From an uncultured Dokdonia sp. (GTDB lineage: Bacteria; Bacteroidota; Bacteroidia; Flavobacteriales; Flavobacteriaceae), in NCBI RefSeq assembly GCF_947492535.1, contig NZ_CANLNH010000016.1, positions 1 to 64,000 on the forward strand: DNA of 64,000 nucleotides. Direction: 5' to 3'. A program made the position numbers and the translations under genes. The notes beneath the pieces were generated by a model, which made no database searches, was not told where the DNA came from, and saw nothing but the letters and a program-made list of their open reading frames with translations. Each line of letters starts with the position of its first letter. Position 1 is the first letter of the stretch. Positions 43,082-51,868 of the stretch are shown here, in pieces.

Positions 43082-43888
43082 TTATATATAAACATAAAGA
43101 GGCGATACTACATGTATTGTACCTCTCTCTGTATTGATCTTTAGATTATTGGGGCTTGCTATAGGTAATCCTTTAAAAATAACTTTATCAGGCGTGCCAG
43201 GGTTTTCACTAATACTTAGTAAATCAAAGGAATATTCAGGTATTTCTGTTAAAGGTAATAATAAAGATCCTGAAGAAAACATAAGGGCATTTTGACCATT
43301 TTGTAACATCGTTTCTGTAGGACCTTCAAATTGAATATCTGAATTACTTTGGATGCTTAATTTTTCAAATTGTTGTCGGCTATTAGTAATGATATAGTAA
43401 CGCCATTGTGTCTTTCTGGATTCAAATGTAACGGTGTAGTTAGGGCTGTTTCCGCTTTCGCGAAAGCGTATAATAGCATCAAAATCAATGGTTATTTTAA
43501 AAGATATCGTACTTGTAACGTCTGGCACAAATGTTCTTTCTAAAGTAGTCGTATCTCCGTTTGTAGGAATAGTAAAAGAAAGGTAACCTATCTCTGAATT
43601 AGGATACAGTGTATATGCTGTAAAACTTGGATTTAAAGAAACAACTTCAAAGGAAAATGATGTTTCTACCTCTGTTGTTTTTATAGTATTCAAAAAATCT
43701 TTTATATTATTATCTATAGACGCATACAATGAAAAACCTGTAGTCGTTTTATGAATATGTACATTGTATTTATTTAATAGGTTTTGAGTCGCTACTGATG
43801 GTTTGTATTGCAACTCTTTACATATTCCTCCTTCATAATATGTATGTGTTATAGTGATAGAAAATAATAAAGATAGCTGTGAGATCAT
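43082..43888 (-). CDS. Unknown beta-rich protein of the contractile operon, 268 aa
   Basis: A 268-aa protein that I do not recognise. It is mainly beta-strand, with alternating polar/hydrophobic segments such as EIGYLSFTIPTNGDTTTLER and ISFKITIDFDAIIRFRESGN. The Arg-Phe-Arg-Glu-Ser stretch is encoded by an embedded CTTTCGCGAAAG palindrome at 43453-43470. The first 15 residues (MISQLSLLFSITITHTYYEG) are mildly hydrophobic but do not make a clear signal peptide. It follows the DUF4255 gene by 44 bases. A baseplate or cap-linked role is possible from its position only. Confidence 0.6.
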   Translation of the reverse strand: MISQLSLLFSITITHTYYEGGICKELQYKPSVATQNLLNKYNVHIHKTTTGFSLYASIDNNIKDFLNTIKTTEVETSFSFEVVSLNPSFTAYTLYPNSEIGYLSFTIPTNGDTTTLERTFVPDVTSTISFKITIDFDAIIRFRESGNSPNYTVTFESRKTQWRYYIITNSRQQFEKLSIQSNSDIQFEGPTETMLQNGQNALMFSSGSLLLPLTEIPEYSFDLLSISENPGTPDKVIFKGLPIASPNNLKINTERGTIHVVSPLYVYI

Positions 43889-43932
43889 AAAGTAGAATTA
43901 TTAGAAATAGCCGTAATTTCAGAAACAAAGTC

Positions 43933-44457
43933 TTACACCTCTTTTGATGCAGCCGTTAGTAATCGTATTTTATAAATAACTGAAGGTTGATATCTTGCTC
44001 CCATTGTAGTCCATACATTTTGCACTTGCATATAATCTTCTCCATGTTGGTATTCGACATATAATTTATCAATCGTATCCGGAAAATTAGTAACCGTGTT
44101 TCTATCTATTACTGGATTTTTTTTAAAAAATGACATGGATGTATCTAAAAATTTTAAGGTTTCATTGTAATCATCAAAAGAAGAGGTCACTAACATATAT
44201 ATTGAATATTGTTCTGGAGATGAATGTGCTAGATGATTTTCTTTAGATAACCGATCACTTTTAGTTTTAAAAAGCTTTACATCCTCTGGTTTTACATGAA
44301 TTAAAGATAAAACAACCTTATTATTATTTTCAATAGGCATTACACCCTGTTGATCTACGATTCTGTTTGCAATAACAATCGTTTCATCTAAATTAAATGT
44401 AGCAATTAGATATTGATTTAAAGCGTTACGCATGTACTGAATTGTATTTTGTATCAT
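43933..44457 (-). CDS. DUF4255 / Pvc16-like cap protein
   Basis: A 174-aa protein of the DUF4255 (Pvc16 N-terminal) family, which in Photorhabdus virulence cassettes and antifeeding prophages terminates the sheath-tube at its distal end. Diagnostic parts are MIQNTIQYMRNALNQYLIAT, NNNKVVLSLIHVKPEDVKLF, a YSIYMLVTSSFDDYNETLKF core and TTMGARYQPSVIYKIRLLTA at the end. The presence of a cap protein argues that the sheath and tube are assembled as a finite particle. It is the second gene of the operon. Confidence 0.88.
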   Translation of the reverse strand: MIQNTIQYMRNALNQYLIATFNLDETIVIANRIVDQQGVMPIENNNKVVLSLIHVKPEDVKLFKTKSDRLSKENHLAHSSPEQYSIYMLVTSSFDDYNETLKFLDTSMSFFKKNPVIDRNTVTNFPDTIDKLYVEYQHGEDYMQVQNVWTTMGARYQPSVIYKIRLLTAASKEV

Positions 44458-44573
44458 ATTATTTTGGTATTAAACTTTAAAAATTAACTCCTCTGAATTG
44501 TATACTACTATAAGAAGCTATACTAAATAAAGAGGTCAAATGCCTAAGTTAAAAAAACAGTTAACTACTTTAT

Positions 44574-45101
44574 TTAAAAAGGCCAAGTAACGTGTAGTGG
44601 TTTTTCCATCCAAGGGAATTTAATTATGGAGAATGAAAAAGGTGATTTAAGCATGAGAATATCATACGCTCTTTTTTCTACAGATAGTATCCATTTATCT
44701 TCTTCTTCTCTTAAAATACCTTCACGTACCAACCAATTCCCTCTAAATCCATCTATAGAAGATTCTCCAATGGCTGACCAATAGCTTATAACAGATGTTA
44801 TCAATCCATCTATTAATATTTTATCATCATTAGAAATCATAATTCCTGATTTTATAGGGTTTTGTATAGGATACCCACAGAGTACTTTATTCAATACTAG
44901 CAATGACTCTTCTGTTTTTGATACTCCTGTAACAAGGTATTGTATGTAATGTATGGCATCTTGTTGATGTTCATCTGAAGTGAAACTATTATTATTAATC
45001 AGTTCTAATCTTTTAAAAAGCATAGGTATATACATATTCAATAGCACAATGCCTGCATTATGAGTAATTACGCCTTCTGAGGATACATTTAATTCTTCCA
45101 T
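44574..45101 (-). CDS. Bare C-terminal domain of contractile-injection-system tape-measure (CIS_TMP) family
   Basis: A 175-aa protein corresponding to only the conserved C-terminal region of CIS tape-measure proteins (PF19268 type). Features seen are THNAGIVLLNMYIPMLFKRL, DAIHYIQYLVTGVSKTEESL, LVLNKVLCGYPIQNPI, then a FRGNWLVREGILREEEDKWI segment and the closing FSIIKFPWMEKPLHVTWPF. Typical family members are several hundred residues long, and the N-terminal ruler part is missing here. The ATG at 45101 opens the operon and no upstream in-frame extension is open. Either the ruler was lost or another gene (such as the coiled-coil proteins) supplies it. Confidence 0.85.
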   Translation of the reverse strand: MEELNVSSEGVITHNAGIVLLNMYIPMLFKRLELINNNSFTSDEHQQDAIHYIQYLVTGVSKTEESLLVLNKVLCGYPIQNPIKSGIMISNDDKILIDGLITSVISYWSAIGESSIDGFRGNWLVREGILREEEDKWILSVEKRAYDILMLKSPFSFSIIKFPWMEKPLHVTWPF

Positions 45102-45166
45102 AATTTTACTATACCTAAATAAATTCCTAAAATATTAATTAAAACGAATTCATATACACGTATATA

Positions 45167-45182
45167 TACCCATATTTGGGTA
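45167..45182. promoter_or_regulatory. Inverted repeat upstream of the contractile operon
   Basis: TACCCA-TATT-TGGGTA is a 6-bp dyad about 66 bases before the first operon gene, in the expected promoter/operator region. It could be a regulator site; no -7 box is clear. Confidence 0.3.
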
Positions 45183-45204
45183 GTTATTTCGGTTATTCTA
45201 AGCA

Positions 45205-45233
45205 TAAAAAAAGCCCCTTACTAAGGGGCTTTA
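45205..45233 (-). terminator. Terminator of the T9SS protein gene
   Basis: AAAGCCCCTTA and TAAGGGGCTTT form an 11-bp stem with a single-base loop, followed on the minus strand by a T run. It lies 22 bases beyond the stop of the 1434-aa gene and insulates the contractile operon from it. Confidence 0.93.
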
Positions 45234-45254
45234 AAGTATATATTATCTTGTGAT

Positions 45255-48200
45255 TTACCTTATAATCAATTTCTTAACAATGGTTTGATCTTCACTTATG
45301 ACCTGTATAAAATAAATACCTTTAGAAAGATCGTTTACAGAAATTTGTTGTGATTGACTAAAATTACTAAGATCTAGTTCTTTCACGATCTGCCCATTCA
45401 CATTTATAATCGTTGCCGTTTCTAATTGTTGATTTCCTGTATATCCTAACGTAATTTCTGAAGAAGCAGGGTTAGGGAATATAGAAACTTCATTATTTTC
45501 AATAACAGCTTCTTCTGTACTTAATATCTCTCTTTCTTCAAACACAACAATAAAACGATCTGGTTGGATTCCTTTTGTTGCTGTAAATGTATACGGAGTA
45601 TCTTTAAGGTTAGTAATTGTATTAAGCTCATTATCTATGATATAAATAGGTGCATTTTCAAGGCCAGTGCCTTCTAGATGATCAATACTAATCGTATACG
45701 TTTCTGAGGTCTCTACTGTTGTTGAGAAACCTACGCTAAGCTCTATCTGAGTATCAAACACTTCACGTCCTTGTATAGCTAAATACTCCCCTTCTAAATT
45801 TGTAAATAACGATAAGAATGTTCCCAATCGTTGTGTATCATATCCTGCATCATACCCAGCTGTAGCATTTTCTGTAAATCCTATTCCAATTTGTGATGTA
45901 GCATTATCATAGGCAGTAGTTGTTAGATTTAACCATAACTTATCTGTATTAGAAACACTTTCATTAGTTCTAAATCCGTCATTATTACCTGTCACTCGCA
46001 TACTATTTGTAAATACAACAGGTGTACTACTAGCTGCTTCAGCTTGTAATGCTTTAATCCCAAACCCTTGCGTAGATGACATAAACTGTCCTGGTGGTGG
46101 CGGTCCTCCCATATTTACCGCCGCAGTTCCCATCATAGCATTTCTAATAGAAATATCATTCATAGAGAAGTTACTAGTTCCTGGTCCTGGTAATGTTGAG
46201 TCTGGACTGGTAATATGATCCCAATAATATACTGCATCTACAGCATCATTTGCATTAATAAAGGCAGTTACATCTATTGCAGATGCATATGGATTTCCTA
46301 ATAAATTATAATTATTAACCGTTTCAGGCCCATTATAGTTAATAGGTACTGTAATAGTACCTGAATTTAATGTTCCAGGATTCATAGCATTTTGTGTATA
46401 CGTAAGCGTATAAGAGCCATCTCCTACATTAGCTTCAGGTTGTGGGAACACTAATTGCCCTATACCAGCAGCCGGTAAATCCGTGCTTCCTATAACAGGT
46501 AATAAATAATCATTATCATCATCTAAAAAGTTTTCTGCTCCTGCAAATTCTGGGAATGCCATTAAGTCAATATCAAAAGGAACAAAGTTACTTGGTATGA
46601 TACTAAATACCGCTCTTGAATTTCCATAGACTCGATCTCTAGCTTCTGCAGTTACAGGACTACTCATAGCCACATAATTACGATCATCTATCGTAGGTGT
46701 GATTTTTTCCACACTAATAGTTCCATTATTAAATGTTTCTGCAGCTTCATTTACTTGTACTAAACTACCTTCATTAGAAATATCTAAGGTTCCATTTACA
46801 GTGATGTCATTTAATACACTCACAAAATTCCCATCTTCTACTGTTAGTGTAGCTCCAGCGTTAATTGTTAATGTACATGCTGTAATATCTCCTAAGCCCA
46901 TAGCAGATGTATCATAATCATCAGCGATAATAGCTCTTACAGCCTCTGTAGGGACTCCATTGTCCCATCCTCCTGCAGTTGTATATGTTGTCGTTGTAGG
47001 ACAAGAATCTAAGTTTACTTGATACATTCCATTACCGTGTGTTCCTATAAGCATGACTCCATCATCTGGACGATATACCAAACTATTTACTATGGAAAGT
47101 GCGATTTGATTTGGAGATTCCAATGTCCAGTCTATTGTAATGGGATTCGTACTAGAGTATAAACCTCTAGCTGTACCTACAAAATACGTAATCACTCCAT
47201 CTGTTTCTGTAATCGCAGCAGATCTAATAGAATGTGCTGATAGGTTACGTTCTGCTAGTGTCCATGTTGGACTTGCATCGGTAAGGTTTGAAGTAATATA
47301 TATATTATTAATCCCATAGTTAGAATATACAACCATTCCTATATCAGGATCTGTAGGATGTATGGCGACACCACTCACAACTGAATTTGCAATAGTAGAT
47401 GCACCAGACGGTGTTATATTAACTGCTGTATTCAAATTAGTATTACGAGGGTTTACATGTTTAAATACGCCTCCATTTTCTCCTCCTATCAATGTAAAAC
47501 TACTTGTAGTATATGCACCTCTCGTAGATGCAATACTACGTATATTTTGGCTTGTTGATAAGCTTCCTATATTACTCCATCCACCATTATTAGATAAAAC
47601 TGTTTGAGGGTTATTTGCTCTATGAAGAGTTGGTCCATCTGCATAATATAATGTATTGGAATCTGTATCTAAATGAAAATACGTTACGAAAATACTACTG
47701 CTTGTTCCAGCTGGTCGTATTACATGAAAAAATACTTGTGTAGCCGTTGGATCTAAAGGACTTAAAAATACATCAACTCCCCCAGCAGCTCCTGCCCTAA
47801 AGGGACCTGTAGCAAATAAGTCACCATTTTGAAAAGCATGAAATATATCTATATCGGGTAATGTACTACCAGTACTTCTTCTACCTACAGCAGCTGCGCC
47901 ACCGTCTGCTCCAGAGACTTCTGTCATTTCTGTTGTATTAGCTACATCTGGTAACGTAATCGAAGTACCTCCAATAGTAGTTCCATTATCTTGTGCACCC
48001 CCAACTACAACGTCAGATCCAGCTTGAGGATCTAGTCCTACGTGATAAAATTGATAGGTTTGATAATCATTATTTAAAGAAGTCCAACGTACGGTTCCTG
48101 TAGTTACATCTGTTGTATGAACCCCTCCATCTGTACCAGAAAGTAAGGTGTTTGGATTAAAAGGGCTGAATACCAAATCATGTATATCTGGGTGATGTGT

Positions 48201-49559
48201 ATCTCCATCATTGGCAGCATCATCTCCAGATCCATAAGATGCAAAGCTCGTATTATTAATATACCCACCTATACGCTCAAACGTAGCATCATTTACAATA
48301 TCAGCTATACGAAAAATATTTACACCGCCTATTACTACAAAATCTACATCATCTGGTTTTACACTAACTTCTAGGTCATACCCTCCTTGTACGGCAAAAG
48401 GATCATTTCCAGCAAGATCTCCTCCAGGTTCATCAGGAAGTTTTGCTGAAAAATCTGTCCATATATCTGTTCCTGCATCATATCTCCATAAGTCGGCTTC
48501 TATAGCTCCACCATTACCATTAGCATACAATGCATATACTACATCTGTATCTGAAGGAGCTATTCCTAAAACTATCCTACCTGCGGCTGCCCATCCCATG
48601 GGTGTTCCATTTTGAGCAATACGTGTATACGTTCCATTACCACCAGCTAGTGAGGTATACACCCCATTAGATCCGCTTGCTCCATTAACAGAAACAAATA
48701 CACGACCTGTAGCTGTTACCTTTACATCTGTATTTCCTGCATTAGATATAAATAGTTCTGCACTTAAATTTGTTCCATCAAAACTAAAAATACCATCAAA
48801 AGTAGCAATATAAAGGTCACCCGTAGTAGGACTTACTGCTAAGGAGTTATTATAATCAAACACAGAGTCAAACTCTTCAAACGTAGAATCTGTACCTGGA
48901 ATTTGCGTCCATGTTTGACCACTATCAGTAGAACGCCATATCCCCTGTCCGTTATAAAGGGCTCCACCTAGATTTGCACTATTACCTAAAACTTCTCCAG
49001 TACCATAATACCATATATTCTGAAATCCTACTCGTGGATCTTGTGCGATTGCTGTTACATTATGTATCTCATCATTAGGAGAAACTTTTACCCAAGAAGC
49101 ACCACCATCGGTAGTTCTAAACATACCACTACTTACACCTCCAGCAAGCATCGTATTTCCTGTAACATCACTTAGATCAACAGCGAGAGCTCTGGTACGT
49201 CCTCCTAAATTTGAAGGTCCTCTAGCTTCATAAGGAATTGTAAAAGCTCTTGTATTTGATGCTCTAGAGTTGCTATACGATTTCTCTCTCATAGCAGCTT
49301 CTAATTCTAATTCTTTTTCTTCTCTTGGTATTAATCCCGTCGCAGGATTTTTTTGCATGTTAAAATCAAATTGAGCTCGCTGCTCTATTGTACGTCTTTT
49401 CTCTTCTAGAGACTTTTTTTCTTTCTTCAAAGAAGTTAGCGTCTCAATTTGAGGTTCCTCTGTTTCTTCTGATGTTGTTTTTGTTTCTCCATCATAAAAA
49501 AACAAAAAGCAAAAAATCCCAAGAAAAATAACTGAAATGGTTAGTATTTTTTTGTTCAT
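45255..49559 (-). CDS. Large T9SS-exported beta-propeller (BNR/sortilin-like) protein
   Basis: A 1434-aa secreted protein. An N-terminal hydrophobic segment (KILTISVIFLGIFCFLFFYD) is followed by a charged coiled region to about residue 100. Repeated BNR-type blades follow to about 860 (GVSSGMFRTTDGGASWVKVS, GIWRSTDSGQTWTQIPG, LSGTDGGVHTTDVTTGTVRW), as in sortilin-like two-propeller folds. A central beta-sandwich region follows. The last 75 residues (VSIFPNPASSEITLGYTGNQ to IYFIQVISEDQTIVKKLIIR) are a type-A type IX secretion C-terminal sorting domain. It is likely anchored on the cell surface; adhesion or glycan-related roles are possible. A terminator lies directly downstream. Confidence 0.9.
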   Translation of the reverse strand: MNKKILTISVIFLGIFCFLFFYDGETKTTSEETEEPQIETLTSLKKEKKSLEEKRRTIEQRAQFDFNMQKNPATGLIPREEKELELEAAMREKSYSNSRASNTRAFTIPYEARGPSNLGGRTRALAVDLSDVTGNTMLAGGVSSGMFRTTDGGASWVKVSPNDEIHNVTAIAQDPRVGFQNIWYYGTGEVLGNSANLGGALYNGQGIWRSTDSGQTWTQIPGTDSTFEEFDSVFDYNNSLAVSPTTGDLYIATFDGIFSFDGTNLSAELFISNAGNTDVKVTATGRVFVSVNGASGSNGVYTSLAGGNGTYTRIAQNGTPMGWAAAGRIVLGIAPSDTDVVYALYANGNGGAIEADLWRYDAGTDIWTDFSAKLPDEPGGDLAGNDPFAVQGGYDLEVSVKPDDVDFVVIGGVNIFRIADIVNDATFERIGGYINNTSFASYGSGDDAANDGDTHHPDIHDLVFSPFNPNTLLSGTDGGVHTTDVTTGTVRWTSLNNDYQTYQFYHVGLDPQAGSDVVVGGAQDNGTTIGGTSITLPDVANTTEMTEVSGADGGAAAVGRRSTGSTLPDIDIFHAFQNGDLFATGPFRAGAAGGVDVFLSPLDPTATQVFFHVIRPAGTSSSIFVTYFHLDTDSNTLYYADGPTLHRANNPQTVLSNNGGWSNIGSLSTSQNIRSIASTRGAYTTSSFTLIGGENGGVFKHVNPRNTNLNTAVNITPSGASTIANSVVSGVAIHPTDPDIGMVVYSNYGINNIYITSNLTDASPTWTLAERNLSAHSIRSAAITETDGVITYFVGTARGLYSSTNPITIDWTLESPNQIALSIVNSLVYRPDDGVMLIGTHGNGMYQVNLDSCPTTTTYTTAGGWDNGVPTEAVRAIIADDYDTSAMGLGDITACTLTINAGATLTVEDGNFVSVLNDITVNGTLDISNEGSLVQVNEAAETFNNGTISVEKITPTIDDRNYVAMSSPVTAEARDRVYGNSRAVFSIIPSNFVPFDIDLMAFPEFAGAENFLDDDNDYLLPVIGSTDLPAAGIGQLVFPQPEANVGDGSYTLTYTQNAMNPGTLNSGTITVPINYNGPETVNNYNLLGNPYASAIDVTAFINANDAVDAVYYWDHITSPDSTLPGPGTSNFSMNDISIRNAMMGTAAVNMGGPPPPGQFMSSTQGFGIKALQAEAASSTPVVFTNSMRVTGNNDGFRTNESVSNTDKLWLNLTTTAYDNATSQIGIGFTENATAGYDAGYDTQRLGTFLSLFTNLEGEYLAIQGREVFDTQIELSVGFSTTVETSETYTISIDHLEGTGLENAPIYIIDNELNTITNLKDTPYTFTATKGIQPDRFIVVFEEREILSTEEAVIENNEVSIFPNPASSEITLGYTGNQQLETATIINVNGQIVKELDLSNFSQSQQISVNDLSKGIYFIQVISEDQTIVKKLIIR

Positions 49560-49914
49560 AATTAAGTTAGTTTTAGAGTTTAGGGGGCTCTATATGAATA
49601 TTTGATTTGACTTAAAACATATACATTTAAAATTCATCTACAGCTATATCAAAACGATATAGAAGTATCTAAAGTTTAACTTGCTAAAAATACATATTTT
49701 TTTAAAAAAATATCGACAAAAGACAATTAAAATCGATAAAATACATAGTTTTTGTATGTCAAAAATAGCAAAACACCCTAAAATCTATATAAATTACTGA
49801 AAATTAATGTTATAACACAAAAATCAAAATCTTAATATTAATATAATTTTATAGCACAAAAAAAAGAGCTATCCGTTACAGATAGCTCTTTTACTATTGA
49901 GTAAAAAGTATACT
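49560..49914. other. Gene-free, very AT-rich stretch
   Basis: These 355 bases contain the leader of the T9SS gene and, at 49857-49892, the yajC terminator. The remainder is runs of A and T without a gene or a palindromic repeat. Confidence 0.7.
49857..49892 (-). terminator. Terminator of the nusB-DUF1573-yajC operon
   Basis: AAAAAGAGCTATC (49861-49873) pairs with GATAGCTCTTTT (49881-49892). On the minus strand the stem ends in a long T run. It lies about 25 bases past the yajC stop. Confidence 0.92.
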
Positions 49915-50196
49915 CTATTTTTTTGAAACTACAGGGGCATTTAATTTACTACTCATTTCAATAGAAATAGCAGATCTTTCAAATTTCATTTTTCCAGCGC
50001 CAGTTTCTAATACAAATGTAGTATCATTTAATTCTAACACTTTCCCATGTAGACCACTTTTGGTAATTATTTTATCACCTTTTTTTAAGGCCTTATCAAA
50101 AGCCTTTTCTTGCTTATTTTTTTTCTGTTGCGGCAGTACTATAAAAAATATAATAAATACTGCAAATAGCAAGATGGGTCCTAATAATTCGCTCAT
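49915..50196 (-). CDS. yajC: Preprotein translocase subunit YajC
   Basis: A 93-aa inner-membrane protein with one N-terminal membrane helix (LLGPILLFAVFIIFFIVLPQ) followed by QKKNKQEKAFDKALKKGDKI, ITKSGLHGKVLELNDTTFVL and a short tail. This is the YajC pattern (helix, QQKK, then the GD-I-T-G-G-x-GxV-like beta part). YajC associates with SecDF-YidC to help protein export. It follows the DUF1573 gene by three bases and precedes a terminator. Confidence 0.95.
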   Translation of the reverse strand: MSELLGPILLFAVFIIFFIVLPQQKKNKQEKAFDKALKKGDKIITKSGLHGKVLELNDTTFVLETGAGKMKFERSAISIEMSSKLNAPVVSKK

Positions 50197-50199
50197 ATA

Positions 50200-50661
50200 T
50201 TATTTGCTAGCTCCAGCTGCTGGTGCATTTACAAAAGCTTTAATACGTAAGGTTTCAGTTCCTTTTTCAGTATTAGCTTTGATAGTAATCATTTTTGTGA
50301 TAGCGTTTGTACCACTAGCGTTATACTTTACTAGTAACTCACCTTTTTCTCCTGGTGCAACTGGGTTTTTTGAATACTCAGGAACCGTACATCCACAAGA
50401 ACTCTTAGCATCTACAATTACTAAAGGTGCTTTTCCTGTATTTGTAAAAGTAAATTTATGATCTACTGGGTTTCCTTTATCAATAGAACCAAAATCATAC
50501 TCAGTCTCGTCAAAAGTCATCACAGGAAATTCAGTTGCTTGCGCATCACGTGCTGCAGCTACTTCTATATTACCTTCTTTAACTTTACTTGTTGCATCTT
50601 CTTTACAAGATGTAAAGATCATAGCAGTTAGTACACCTAATACTAGAATACCTTTTTTCAT
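50200..50661 (-). CDS. DUF1573 lipoprotein
   Basis: A 153-aa lipoprotein (lipobox VLTAMIFTSCKEDA; Cys at about 19) with a DUF1573 Ig-like fold at about 55-145. It shows the family motifs YDFGSIDKGNPVDHKFTFTN and the conserved SSCGCTVPEYSKNPVAPGEK. The Cys pair SCGCT is present. Function is unknown. Its place between nusB and yajC is a recurrent Bacteroidota arrangement. Confidence 0.9.
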   Translation of the reverse strand: MKKGILVLGVLTAMIFTSCKEDATSKVKEGNIEVAAARDAQATEFPVMTFDETEYDFGSIDKGNPVDHKFTFTNTGKAPLVIVDAKSSCGCTVPEYSKNPVAPGEKGELLVKYNASGTNAITKMITIKANTEKGTETLRIKAFVNAPAAGASK

Positions 50662-50820
50662 TTTTTATAATTTTAATTAATATAGTTCAACCACAAAAGT
50701 ACTAAAAATACTTATAACCAAAAGTTAACAAGATTAGTTTATCATAGTATTTTTCACACAGCGATAAAAAATCTGAAAACACACATAATCAAATACTTGT
50801 GTGTATGTTATTTTAAAACA

Positions 50821-51765
50821 TTACTCAAGACCTCTTCCTTCTTTCTTAAATTTATTTGTTTTTTGGTATTCTTTTACGAGTTTATCTAGTATTCCATTAA
50901 TAAATATGCTGCTCTTTGGCGTAGAATATTCTTTAGCAATTTCTAAATACTCGTTAATAGTAGCTTTTACAGGAATAGAAGGAAATTTTAAGAATTCACA
51001 CAATGCCATTTTAATCAATACGAAATCTACATCGGCAATACGTTCTTTATCCCAATTAGGTGTGTTTTTCTCTATCTCTTCACTTAAAAAGGCATTATTT
51101 CCAAAAGTTTGCTCTAATAATTCAATACTAAACATCTTATCATCTTCATTTTTGAATAAACTAGGAAGAAAAAGACTTTCTGGAGAATTAGGTTTTACTT
51201 TCTGTAATCTTTTTAAGACTGTCATATTTACGATAGGAAGATCATCTATCCAAGTAATTCTACTATCTTCTATATAATCGTATAGCTTATCATTAGGTGC
51301 GATTAATTCTGTATACCATTGTATCACAAAATCTTTTGCACTTTTAAAATCCGAAGTAGCGTCATTCATATAGTTTTCATAAAGATCACTCGCGATGAGT
51401 TCATTAAATATGACTGCAACATACTCATCATCCATACGCCAATTTTTCAGCTTACGCTTGTCAAGTTCGTCTTGTAATAAAGCATTATCACTTAGTTTTA
51501 CAAGAACCTCATTGGTAATAAACTTTCTGTTTGGATTTTTTTCTTCTTCGGTAGCAAGAATTTTTTTAGACAGTTTTTCTGAGTGCGCTTTCGCGAAAGC
51601 GTGTACCTCCACCATCATATCTAGCATTAATAGGTATAGGTTATATACCTGTGCTATACTATCGTTTACAAATTTACCTTCTACCTGGAGATTATTATTC
51701 TCCTTGCATCCCATTGCATAAATGGTTTGCATCACCTTCACTCGAATGTGTCTTCTATTAAGCAT
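50821..51765 (-). CDS. nusB: Transcription antitermination factor NusB (long Bacteroidota form)
   Basis: A 314-aa NusB, about double the size of the E. coli protein. The N-terminus (MLNRRHIRVKVMQTIYAMGC) and the C-terminal NusB core (DFVLIKMALCEFLKFPSIPV, then KATINEYLEIAKEYSTPKSS) are conserved. The middle 150 residues are the helical insertion usual in Bacteroidota. It binds boxA RNA with NusE in rRNA antitermination. An embedded CTTTCGCGAAAG copy at 51585-51602 encodes VHAFAKAH. It heads the nusB-DUF1573-yajC series, with 159 bases to the next gene. Confidence 0.95.
   Translation of the reverse strand: MLNRRHIRVKVMQTIYAMGCKENNNLQVEGKFVNDSIAQVYNLYLLMLDMMVEVHAFAKAHSEKLSKKILATEEEKNPNRKFITNEVLVKLSDNALLQDELDKRKLKNWRMDDEYVAVIFNELIASDLYENYMNDATSDFKSAKDFVIQWYTELIAPNDKLYDYIEDSRITWIDDLPIVNMTVLKRLQKVKPNSPESLFLPSLFKNEDDKMFSIELLEQTFGNNAFLSEEIEKNTPNWDKERIADVDFVLIKMALCEFLKFPSIPVKATINEYLEIAKEYSTPKSSIFINGILDKLVKEYQKTNKFKKEGRGLE
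51585..51602. repeat. CTTTCGCGAAAG palindrome inside nusB
   Basis: GCGCTTTCGCGAAAGCGT in the nusB coding sequence, read on the minus strand as GTA-CAC-GCT-TTC-GCG-AAA-GCG-CAC. Confidence 0.95.
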
Positions 51766-51800
51766 AGCTACAAAGAACTTTTTTCTTTTAAATAAATTAA

Positions 51801-51833
51801 AAAAGGGATTTTATCTTTATTGATAAAATCCCT
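51801..51833 (-). terminator. Terminator of the leucine-dehydrogenase-like gene
   Basis: AGGGATTTTATC (51804-51815) and GATAAAATCCCT (51822-51833) form a 12-bp stem. On the minus strand it is followed by a T run. It lies 35 bases beyond the dehydrogenase stop and before the nusB start. Confidence 0.92.
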
Positions 51834-51868
51834 GCGAAAATACATATTTTTATAAGTAGTATTCCTAC

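Noticed and set aside
44458-44573. An RNA gene in the gap between the cap and CIS_TMP genes
   Set aside because: The stretch is AT-rich with no stable fold or recognisable RNA motif.
36857-45101. A prophage tail region
   Set aside because: No integrase, terminase, portal, capsid or lysis gene; the DUF4255 and CIS_TMP domains point to a contractile injection system instead.
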